A DNA stretch of 64,000 nt from Diplolepis rosae. Its lineage: Eukaryota > Arthropoda > Insecta > Hymenoptera > Diplolepididae. Of this stretch, positions 22,177-30,617 are shown in pieces. A program made the position numbers and the translations under genes. Under the pieces are notes generated by a model that worked only from the letters and a program-made list of their open reading frames with translations, was not told where the DNA came from and did not search any database. The stretch spans positions 1,674,001 to 1,738,000 of the forward strand of contig JAPYXD010000686.1 of assembly GCA_030998225.1 (NCBI GenBank), read 5' to 3'. Position 1 is the stretch's first letter. Every line of letters starts with the position of its first letter.

Positions 22177-23958
22177 TTAAAATTTGAATGATAGGTCACT
22201 TAGAAGAGGTTTTGTTGATAGGCTAAGAGGAGTTTTCTGATCTAGTTTCATTTCATTTATATTTTTATTAGTTTTTTTTGAAATTTTTTGAATTTTAATT
22301 AGTATTATTAATAGAATAATTATTATAAGAAAAGTAACTATAGTATGTGCTATATATATTTTATGTGCACTAGAATTAAAAATAGATGGGATAATTTTCT
22401 GAATATTAGCATATTTTGTGAGTAGAAGAACATGACTTTCAAAAGTCGATATAAGCATGTCATCTTTTTTATGAAAAAGATGTAATACGTTTTTTAACAA
22501 GTGAGGTTCTGTGATCGACATATTATATAAGAAGGGAGAAATTATTTCAAGAGAAGTGGTCGATTTACTAAGTGGAATTGAGTTATCCATTATTTTTGGG
22601 TAATTTTTAATATTATAGTATGGAATTGATGAGTCCAAATTACAGTCAGATTCTATTTGTAAAATTCCTATTCCTTGAAGAGTAATAAGGGTTTTGGAAT
22701 TTTTGGAGCAAGATAAAAAGATTTGCTTAGGAAGAATAGTTGAATAAAGCCATCCACGGTGTGACAACAGTGGTGTTAAAAAGGGATATTCATTGAAAGT
22801 TATAAATGTTTTACATTTATACGGTTGGGATTTTATAAACATTGATGTTTCGCAAATAGGATTATTTTGAGTACTGTATATGGAATGAGGAGGGTGACAA
22901 AAATTTTGAAGTCCATTTTGGTGGCATGAAGCGAGGAAATTTTCATTTGTTGTGAAGTAAGATTCGTTATTTGGAGAAATCGCGATATAAGAAAATTGAG
23001 GTTTTATGAATATAGGTATAATATAATCAGTGTTGAAGTCAAAATGTATAGGGGTTGAATGTGTTTTAAATACTTGAAATTCTTCAGAAGATGGAATTGG
23101 TATGGTCATAGTAAAAATTAAGTAGTTATTGAAAGTAAAGTATCTTATTCTAGAAAATGGAATGACCATAGAAAAAAGAGACGTTGGAAGGTGAAGGTCT
23201 TCTTTGTTAGATTTGAAGTCTAGGAAGGTATATGGAAGCAGCATGGGGTGCCATAAATTTGTGGCGGCATGGGTCATAGCTTCCGTAAGCTGTGTTAGGA
23301 GTGATAGAAAGGATCGGGATATTTCATGCAAGTCCATCAGCCAATTTGCTGCAAGAATTCTATAAATGTGCAAATTTGGGTAAATTTGTGATTTATGCCA
23401 GTCTTTGTACATCGTAACGTTATTGAGATTGGATGAAAGATTTTTAATTTGTTCAGAAAATGGATTTGGGAGTAGGAACAAATTTTCTTTAGGCCAATAA
23501 AGAGAAGTTTTTTGGCTTATTTTTGATTGTAGAAGAACTTTTTGAATTTGATGTAAAAATGGATCACTATTTTTGGGAATTTTAGTGATGTTATGAGCTT
23601 GTCTGGATATAAATGAAATTTCTCCGAGAAAATAATTTATACGTTCTTTCATAAATTCAAGCTGAGTGTGGTGATTATATATATTACAGTTGTTTGCAAT
23701 ATTTGTGAGTATACAATGTTCATAAAGTTTGTGAGATATATCTACTATTTTATATTTTAAGTTTTCTGGTTGCAAAATGTCAAAATAAGAGATAAAATTA
23801 TAATTTTCGGAAAATAGACGTATTTTTGAAATTGGTTCAAAATAAATACCAGATGAGTGATAAAATTGTGAATTGATATACAAGTTATCTGCTTTAGAAG
23901 TGAAAAACAGAATTAGCATCAAGTATACGCCATAAGGTGGTTTGTATAGGAATTTCAT
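22177..23958 (-). CDS. env2: Second envelope protein (env2), F/errantivirus-type
   Basis: The open frame runs to 24171, but the ATG at 23958 is preferred: it lies just after a textbook acceptor (CCTTTTTTTCTTTTTCAG, ending 23975), and the protein then starts with a signal peptide (hydrophobic YLMLILFFTSKA). About 593 residues. Early on it has GIYFEPISKIRLFSENYNF and paired cysteines, which fit the N-terminal region of gypsy/baculovirus-F-like envelope proteins. A hydrophobic anchor near the C-terminus (HTIVTFLIIIILLIILIKI) is followed by a ~38-residue basic/Ser tail. No clear furin site was seen. Cell entry or cell-to-cell transfer is the family role. Together with env1 it gives one provirus two unrelated glycoproteins. 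The 5' part of the longer frame overlaps the dsRBD gene at 24017-24171. Confidence 0.7.
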   Translation of the reverse strand: MKFLYKPPYGVYLMLILFFTSKADNLYINSQFYHSSGIYFEPISKIRLFSENYNFISYFDILQPENLKYKIVDISHKLYEHCILTNIANNCNIYNHHTQLEFMKERINYFLGEISFISRQAHNITKIPKNSDPFLHQIQKVLLQSKISQKTSLYWPKENLFLLPNPFSEQIKNLSSNLNNVTMYKDWHKSQIYPNLHIYRILAANWLMDLHEISRSFLSLLTQLTEAMTHAATNLWHPMLLPYTFLDFKSNKEDLHLPTSLFSMVIPFSRIRYFTFNNYLIFTMTIPIPSSEEFQVFKTHSTPIHFDFNTDYIIPIFIKPQFSYIAISPNNESYFTTNENFLASCHQNGLQNFCHPPHSIYSTQNNPICETSMFIKSQPYKCKTFITFNEYPFLTPLLSHRGWLYSTILPKQIFLSCSKNSKTLITLQGIGILQIESDCNLDSSIPYYNIKNYPKIMDNSIPLSKSTTSLEIISPFLYNMSITEPHLLKNVLHLFHKKDDMLISTFESHVLLLTKYANIQKIIPSIFNSSAHKIYIAHTIVTFLIIIILLIILIKIQKISKKTNKNINEMKLDQKTPLSLSTKPLLSDLSFKF

Positions 23959-24016
23959 TATGCTTCTCGAATGGCTGAAAAAGAAAAAAAGGATTAGTAT
24001 TGGATAAATTGGATGT

Positions 24017-24514
24017 TTACATATGATTGGATTTAGGTCTAGAAGTTTTTTGGAAAAAAGGGGAAAATAGATTACTAAATGTTGAGGAGTTTCGTGGTGG
24101 AAGTGGAGGGGGAACTTGTGTTGATTTATCAGCTTTAAAAACATTCCGTCTACGGCACTCTTTTGTAGCATGCATTTGAGTGTTACAATATCTACATGAA
24201 TTTTTCCATGATACTAATTTTGGTCTTGGATCAGTTTGAACACTTTGATTCTTCGTTTTTTTTGTTTCTTTACATTTATTATTATAAAAATCCTCATCGC
24301 AAAGATCATAAGATCTTATTAATATTTGTAGTAATTTTAAAGCAGCTCTATTTTCGGCTAACTCGCTTGTAGGACCCGCTTGTACAGCAAAATGATCGTT
24401 TGTATTAACTTGAGCAAGAAAAAATGATTTGGTTTTTGAATTTGGATCAGGATAAACGATGTATTGTGGTAACGGTAATCCATATTTTATCGTAAAATTT
24501 CTCAAAATTTCCAC
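24017..24514 (-). CDS. dsRBD-CCHC protein (second dsRBD protein)
   Basis: The frame lacks an ATG at its front: the first in-frame start-like codon is GTG (24514), and dsRBD helix 1 extends upstream of it (LLNHVEILRNFTIKYGLPLP). So the N-terminus is probably supplied by splicing or frameshift. A 26-codon ATG frame at 24523-24603 overlaps in another phase. Residues 1-70 form a dsRBD ending in SELAENRAALKLLQIL; a CCHC knuckle (C107-C110-H115-C120, CRYCNTQMHATKEC) follows. The C-terminus is Pro-rich (VPPPLPPR, an SH3-ligand-like motif). Architecture matches the 20389-20838 protein, so the two are likely duplicates. Inferred role: dsRNA binding, possibly against RNA silencing. Confidence 0.75.
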   Translation of the reverse strand: MEILRNFTIKYGLPLPQYIVYPDPNSKTKSFFLAQVNTNDHFAVQAGPTSELAENRAALKLLQILIRSYDLCDEDFYNNKCKETKKTKNQSVQTDPRPKLVSWKNSCRYCNTQMHATKECRRRNVFKADKSTQVPPPLPPRNSSTFSNLFSPFFQKTSRPKSNHM

Positions 24515-24522
24515 GTGGTTTA

Positions 24523-24603
24523 AAAGTCCCAGAGAGTCTGTTCTACATATCTTTTTTTGTAACTTCGCACGTGGGTAGGCTCATCATAGTAATGCTCCAT
24601 TAT
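24523..24603 (-). CDS. Small 26-codon frame upstream of second dsRBD gene
   Basis: The ATG at 24603 opens a short frame (MEHYYDEP...VEQTLWDF) that overlaps the upstream extension of the dsRBD frame in a different phase. It could provide the start of the dsRBD protein through a frameshift or splicing, or be a translation-regulating upstream frame. There is no domain. Evidence is positional only. Confidence 0.25.
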
Positions 24604-24637
24604 AGATGATTTCCTGAATCAGTATGGAATATTTATA

Positions 24638-25369
24638 TTAGAATTTATTGTACTGATTGGGGGGTCTATATCCGCATTTAAAACATTTCTTAAAGCTTTT
24701 TCCAGAAAAAGGCGATGTAGTAGAAGTATTATTTCTTTTTATTTTATAAGGATTTATATTTTTAAAACGACTGTTAATATTAGGTTTTGTTATCTGACCA
24801 CTCGTTGAAGGTTTTGGATCATTTATAAGTGATTCTTGGATTGTAACATGCAAATGTTCTAGTGAGTTTATTAAATTTACTTCACATTTTTTATCATTTT
24901 GCAAAAGAAAATTTATTGTTTTTATAGCTGCGAAATCCATTGCTGTTTTTATTGTGTTTCCAATTCCTATTCGTTTGATATCATTAATAAAACAAATTGC
25001 TATGTATGTTGAGTTTTTTGATGAAGTTTTTACTCGTAATACTGTATATTTTGGATACTCGATTTTATTTTGAGTGCAAATTTCGTTTAATTTTTTGAAA
25101 TTTTTACCAATAGAATTCGGTTGGACGTTTTGATTTGTTTCCTTTGATTCATTAATTAAGGCATTATATAAATTTTGTGCTACCTTTTGCTTTACGTTTT
25201 CTTTATCTTTGCCACTATTCATTATTATATAATTGTTATATTGTAAATTAACGTGAAATAGACATTCATTATTATTAGTTTGTTCAATGAGTATCTCATA
25301 AATGAGGGGTGGATCTCCTCTTTGTTGAATAATTTTGTTTAGTAAGGTTGTGAAAGGAACATGCGACAT
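24638..25369 (-). CDS. Double-dsRBD protein (first dsRBD protein)
   Basis: 243 residues from the ATG at 25369. The first dsRBD is at ~4-74 (TTLLNKIIQQRGDPPLIYEI, ending KQKVAQNLYNALI). The second is at ~87-157 (FKKLNEICTQNKIEYPKYTV, ending NTIKTAMDFAAIKTINFLL). Both show the helix-strand-helix layout and the conserved Ala-rich last helix. The C-terminus carries CFKCGYRPPNQ, half of a zinc ribbon, which is matched by CMNCGFRPPNP at the same place in element B (40571-41264). That conservation in a diverged element argues for selection. Paired dsRBDs resemble partners of Dicer/Argonaute pathways. I infer an RNA-silencing suppressor; a role in RNA packaging is an alternative. Confidence 0.82.
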   Translation of the reverse strand: MSHVPFTTLLNKIIQQRGDPPLIYEILIEQTNNNECLFHVNLQYNNYIIMNSGKDKENVKQKVAQNLYNALINESKETNQNVQPNSIGKNFKKLNEICTQNKIEYPKYTVLRVKTSSKNSTYIAICFINDIKRIGIGNTIKTAMDFAAIKTINFLLQNDKKCEVNLINSLEHLHVTIQESLINDPKPSTSGQITKPNINSRFKNINPYKIKRNNTSTTSPFSGKSFKKCFKCGYRPPNQYNKF

Positions 25370-25380
25370 TCTTTAAGATG

Positions 25381-25605
25381 TTAGATTCGGATTGAATAAT
25401 GTGATCTACTAAGTTCTTCTTTTAGTTCAGAGTGAGGATAAAGAGTAGTCTTCGTACTATTATGATCTTTACCTGAATTGGTATTTTCGTTAGGAGATGA
25501 ACTTTTAGTTTCCTCTATAGAGTTTTGTGGTGCTGAAGCTGTAAGCAGTGGTTGATGGCTCTCAGCGGGAGGTCCAGCAGGTCGGTTGGTACCTAAGTGT
25601 AACAA
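25381..25605 (-). CDS. Possible tail exon between env1 and dsRBD genes
   Basis: An open frame of ~74 codons without an ATG (it starts at TTG). A splice-acceptor-like TTTTGTTACACTTAG lies at 25588-25602. The sequence is Pro/Ser-rich and polar, with a C-terminal SHYSIRI. It could be a spliced cytoplasmic tail of env1, whose own frame ends at 25624 right after the membrane anchor. In element B the corresponding env frame runs on for about 50 polar residues, which supports a longer tail. Confidence 0.35.
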   Translation of the reverse strand: MLHLGTNRPAGPPAESHQPLLTASAPQNSIEETKSSSPNENTNSGKDHNSTKTTLYPHSELKEELSRSHYSIRI

Positions 25606-25623
25606 AAGGTTAGTGACCGAATC

Positions 25624-27412
25624 TCAGAAGGCGCCTAGTAAATGGAGAGACCATCCAAATAATCTATGTAATGCATAACCATGAATAATGGTATCTGCTA
25701 TTAATTTGATCCCTCTAATTATTATAATTAATCCAATTAGACCTGCACTAGTAGTACCGAAATTTGTAAAAACTGTCCAAAATCTACCCCAAGCTGATTC
25801 AGCAATTTTATCAATTACTTCTTGGTTAAATAAATTTGTCAATGATATTCCTTGATTAATAGTCGGATGTCCTGTTATTTCTCTAGCTAAAGAATTTAAA
25901 ATCATTGGTTTTTCTGCTGGGAACATTATATGATCTCGTAGCTTATCAAGGTCAGATTGAGAATAAATGCCACTTGTTGCTAAGGATGAAGGATTTGTGT
26001 ATTTCCAGGTTGCTTTTGTGAGAGGTTTAATTGTAGTCGGTGCTATGGATTCGACAGGATTTGGAAGTAATTTGTACCAGGTTTCTCCAAAAAGGTACAT
26101 TGGTGGAAGGAAAGAATTGCAATTTGTTTGGATATCCTGATTTTGTTAATATATGAGTTCGTGGAGAAAGGAAAAAGGATTGATTTCCACTAAATATTGG
26201 TAGTTGTAGATAGCATTCTTCAGTTTTGCGATATTTTACTTCAACCGGTATACATTTTACGATATGTACTACTTCTCCTGCAATTACTGACATATATCCT
26301 GGGCCTTTCATTAAATGATATGCAAATTCGTCTGGTGATTGGGTTGCTAAGGTTAATGTATTTCTAAAAACTTGCTGTTCAAGTATGCATCGTTGAGTAA
26401 GAACATCGTGATAAAGTCTATTTACTTCAGTGCGTATGTGTCGTTCTACATATATAAATTTAGAGTTGACGTATGTGAAAATGTCCATATTTTGAACTTC
26501 TAAATGTTTATTTTCTAAAAATGAATTCCCAGGTCTGGTTTCAAAAATTAATAATTTTGGATGTTCAGTTTGTATTAAAACGTAACTGCAAACTGGTTTT
26601 CTTGTTTTTTCAGCCAGTACAAAGGTTATATCTTCAGTCGTTAAAGAATACAAGGTTTCAGAAATGTCTGTCGTGTTGTCATATTTTTTATTTGCTGGTC
26701 CTTCATAAATAATTTCATATTTGTTAAAATTACATACGTCATTAGGTAATGTATCCCAGAATGTTTGTCCATATTCTACGTCTGTACAGAATGTGTCTGC
26801 AAGTGTGCATATTATTCCAGATCCTAATTGAATTTTATTTGAATTTAAATGAATAGTCGCGTAATGTTCTTGTAAAGTTATTTTGAATATTGCTTGGACT
26901 ACGACATTATTCCATGTTCCATATGGGTCAGAAAATTGTGTACCAGTACAGTCTCCATTAGGTGTTACAGAACCTGCTAAGGTAACGCTATGAAATGAAG
27001 TTTCATTTACTTTTAACTTTGATATCTGAAGAGAAGGGGTTACTAAAAATGTTCCTATTGTGTGCATTTGGTTACATTGATCTCGTGTAACATCATGTAT
27101 ATATTCACTGTGGCCATTTGCAACTATGGAACTGTGAGAATGCATACCACAATGAGAGATGGCGCGTCGAATTTCTATTTTGCATTGTATTACTTTTGTA
27201 TTTGAAAATCCAGTTAATTGTAAAAGTTGTATATAAACTCTTTCAACATGTACTTGAGATCGAGGTAGATCACATTCTCCTACCTCTAGTAAAGATAATG
27301 TCGTAATATTTGATTGATTTGAACCGCAATCGAATCCTATGATGGCGTAGACTGTTGTTGTATAGTTGAATTTGCAAATGAGCAGTGCCAAAAGGAAGCC
27401 TCGTAATCCCAT
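25624..27412 (-). CDS. env1: Envelope glycoprotein env1 (chuvirus-like), one frame break
   Basis: The start ATG at 27412 follows CTCCTTTTTCCAG (acceptor). The N-terminal ~22 residues are a signal peptide. The ectodomain has many cysteines and N-glycosylation sites, with CGSNQSNITTLS, VYIQLLQLTGFS and SHCGMHSHSS blocks that I recognise from envelope-like glycoproteins of insect endogenous elements related to chuvirus (Mononegavirales-like) glycoproteins. The first frame (27412-26027) is overtaken by a second one (26100-25624) holding the stem and anchor (TSAGLIGLIIIIRGIKLIADT). The two overlap over ~74 bases, so a one-base indel lies near 26085-26105, or the reading frame shifts there. Family role: membrane fusion and attachment. 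Element B keeps the N-terminus and stem but has lost most of the ectodomain. Confidence 0.72.
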
Positions 27413-27559
27413 CTCTGGAAAAAGGAGGTTCCAATTAGCAGCTTGCTTTGTAAAAAAAAAAAAGAATGAATAAAATTACTTAATAAACAATTTTGTTATT
27501 ACTGTTGTATACATATATATTTTTTTTATGATATTTATTAAGTTTTTTATTTTATGTAC

Positions 27560-27841
27560 TTAGTCTATAATATCCAACATGTCAGCTATGACAATATGAT
27601 CTGATAGGCGCAAACTGATAATCAAGTTTTTGTATGCGTCTGGTCCTCTTGTTTTGATTGTTGAAAAAATGTCTTTTATTGTATCTGGATTGTTTAGGTT
27701 TTTGCTCCATGTGGGAATATTACAGTCGTCTTGGTTAAAAATTCCAGTTTGAATTAAGTATGGCCAGAGAGCTACCATGTCGATAAAACAGGGAACTATT
27801 TCAATGAGATCATCTATGAGTTTGCGATGAATTTGAACCAT
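27560..27841 (-). CDS. CARD-domain protein
   Basis: 93 residues from the ATG at 27841, itself preceded by the acceptor-like TTATTCCAG (ending 27847). Almost the whole protein is one death-fold domain of the CARD type: an amphipathic start (HRKLIDDLIEIV), helices around FIDMVALWPYLI, and the diagnostic TIKTRGPDAYKNLI...IADML end (TRG at residues 64-66), as in initiator caspases and Apaf-1/Dronc-type CARDs. Element B has the same gene in the same place with an even more canonical end (IKTRG..AYYNFIL..GQGLLAEIL). A CARD alone, without a protease or nucleotide-binding domain, resembles decoy inhibitors. I infer interference with apoptosis or inflammatory death-fold signalling in the host. No hydrophobic leader. 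Confidence 0.78.
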   Translation of the reverse strand: MVQIHRKLIDDLIEIVPCFIDMVALWPYLIQTGIFNQDDCNIPTWSKNLNNPDTIKDIFSTIKTRGPDAYKNLIISLRLSDHIVIADMLDIID

Positions 27842-28057
27842 TATATCTGGAATAATGTGTTATGTCTAAATTTGTTGTATATATTTTTTATATAAAATAT
27901 ATATTTTTATATAAATTTTATATATGTATATTTTTTTTATTTTTACCATTTATCGACAAAATAAAATTTCTATATTTTATTTAAATTGTATATGTATACA
28001 TATTTTTTATAATTAAAGTAAAGATATTTTGTTTGTTATTATTTTTTTTTTATTTAT
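27842..28057 (-). other. Intergenic A/T-rich segment between integrase and CARD
   Basis: Strongly AT-rich, with repeated TATATATTTTT. It contains the polypyrimidine/AG acceptor used upstream of the CARD ATG. No reading frame. Confidence 0.5.
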
Positions 28058-30617
28058 CTACTTTTGTACTTGTACGTGTGAGCGTTTTAGTCTATTAATG
28101 TGAACTACAGTAGGTTTGCATTTATAGCTTATTTTGACATTCCCTTTTCCTAACACTTCCAATATTTCATAAGGCCCTGTATAATGGTTCTCTAGTTTTT
28201 TTATTTTACCTCCTTTTAATAAAAATACGTTGTCTCCAATTTTTACTTCTAAAGGATTTATTTTTTTATCATAATATATTTTCGATCTTTCTTTTGCTGA
28301 AATAAGATTCTCTCTTGCTTGTGTTCGCATTTCGTGTAGTTGAGTTACGAAATTAATTAAATAATCATCATACGTTTGTAATTTTTCTTGTTGTGATAAA
28401 GGTTCGCTGGAAGGTTCACGAGCTAATTTACCAAAAACCAATTCATAGGGTGTGCATTTTGTGCCTTCATGTACACTAGTATTATACGAGAACATTGCTA
28501 GTTCAAGCCAATCATCCCATTCTGAATTTTTTGCAACAAATTGTTTGAGATATTCTCCTAATACATGATGTGAACGTTCTAATGATCCGTTTGATTGAGG
28601 GTGAAAAGCTGTGGTACGAAATTGTTTAATTCTAAAACGTTTTGCCAATCTTTTTAATAAATTACTTAAAAAATCTCTGCCTTGGTCAGTAAGTACTCCT
28701 TTTGGTGATCCAAATATGCAAATAAATTTTTTCACAAAAGCATCTGCTATTGTACTAGCTTGGTGATTAGGAAGAGGTATTGCTAAAGAATATTTGGTAA
28801 AATTGTCTTGTATCGTTAGAATATATAAGTTACCAGATTTTGTTTCAGGTAGTGGACCAACAATGTCCATTGATATTTTTTCAAAAGCAGTAGTGGGTGT
28901 GTCTGTGATTACCATAGGATTTTTTGTTTTGACTCTGATTAATTTTTTCAGTTGACATTGTAAACAGCCTTGAATATATTTTTGAATGTCTACTTTCATA
29001 TTTTCCCAAAAAAATTTCTGGCGAATTCGACTATAAGTTTTTGTGACGCCTTTATGGCCTCCTAATGCTGAAGAATGAGCTTCTTCGATTAAATGAGTTC
29101 GTTGTTCTTTTGTTGGATATTGCGTTATTCCATTGCAAACTATAATTTTTGTAGTTGTATTTGAAAAAATTGAGTCAAAAATTGATTTCACTTCTTCCGA
29201 AAATATATGATTAATTCTAGAAGTTTTAGAAATACTAATTGACCGTAACTTCAGATTTTGAGATAATTCATGTAATGAGTATATTGATAATTTTATATTA
29301 TTTAATGTTTCGGATAAATTGTCTTTAGTTTCTTCTTCAATTGGAAGTGCAAAATGGTAGTAGTTTCCTTTTTTAATCTCTTTTGCTATCCCTTTTTGTA
29401 AATTTTTAAATTTTGGTAAAATTTCACGTTTTTCTAAAGTTTTTGATCCGTTGTCGCGAGGAATTCCATTTGTTGTAACAAAATATGCATAATTATCTTT
29501 TCGCATAGTTAATTGATCGCGACATTCAACTAAATTTTTCCTTGTTATAATTTTTTCTGTTTGAGGGTTTATAGGAGGAGGTTCTGGGGGTGGGCGATTA
29601 TAATTATCATGATCTTTATCGATTTTTTCACAATTTATTTGAGATCTTCGGTTTAATCTCAAATTTTCTTCAAAATAAGGCTCTTCAAATTCTTCTTCCA
29701 ATTTTTCTTCTTGGTTTTCTTCAAACTTCTCTTCAAAATTTTCCTCAAGATCGTCTCCAAAATGTTCTTCAAAATTCTGTTCAAAATTCTTTTTGAAATT
29801 TTCGTCAAAATCTTCTTCAAAGTTATCTTCCAAATTTTCTTCATAATTTTCTTCATTGTTTCCTTCGTGTGAGGTTTCAATGTCGTTGATTTCATCTTCT
29901 GAGGTTGAAAAATAATTCTCACTTTCTTCACTTTCTTCACTTTCAAATTCATTAATATTTTTTGGCTTCTTGGCATTCTTCTTCTTCTTTATGTTTTTTG
30001 CTTGAGTTTGTTTCAAATAATCTAAATAATCAGGATCAGAGTCGGAATCTGATTCTACTTTCGTTCGGCTTCGCTTTTGCATATTTATTTCTGGTAATTC
30101 GTTTTCAAATATTTGTTTTCTTGGTCTACCTCTCTTTCTTTTTGTTTGGGAGGGGATATTTTTTAAATTTGTAAGTAGATTTTTTCTTGGCCTACCTCGT
30201 GATTTTTTCACAAGAGGTTTAGAAGAAAAATTTTTGTCTAATTTTTCTTGAGTTTCATTTCGATTCATATTTTTTGCTTTATCTTGCTCTATTCTCTTTT
30301 GAGCTCTTGTAGTAATAGTTTTCCATGATAAATTTTCGTATTTTTTTGAAAACATTGGACTTAATAAAAATATTGTCATAAAAATAAGTCTTGAAGCCAT
30401 ATTTTTGAATAAATTTGTGTATTTTAAAATATTCTTACCAATCTCACTAAATGATTCTTCACTAAGGAATTCTTGTAAAAATTCTGGAATTTTTGTGTGA
30501 ATATTTAATATTTGGGCTTCTGGAATTTCGCTAAAATGATCTACGTCGTCTGGTACCATTCCTGGATTCAAGTTTTTTCGTTTTAAAGGTCTTAACTTAG
30601 TTTTAGAGTATTATTGT
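28058..30617 (-). CDS. pol (IN): Integrase with long N-terminal linker
   Basis: The 837-residue frame from the ATG at 30571 remains open upstream in the +1 phase relative to the RT frame and overlaps its stop, so it is probably joined by frameshift or splicing rather than started separately. Residues 1-~400 are a non-standard linker: a hydrophobic patch (~58-72), two AT-hooks (RGRPRK at 125-130 and 147-152), a long Asn/Glu/Phe-rich acidic repeat and a PPPEPPP stretch. Then come the HHCC zinc domain (HLIEEAHSSALGGHK ... CLQCQ), a catalytic core with D (MDIVGPLP), D (TDQGRDF) and E (NGSLERSHHVL), and a C-terminal GPY/F module (HYTGPYEIL). The enzyme inserts proviral DNA into the genome. The AT-hooks may target AT-rich chromatin. 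The linker is conserved in element B. Confidence 0.88.

Noticed and set aside
29590..30174. Plus-strand hydrophobic frames opposite the integrase linker
   Set aside because: Complement of Lys/Glu-rich codons; antisense shadows.
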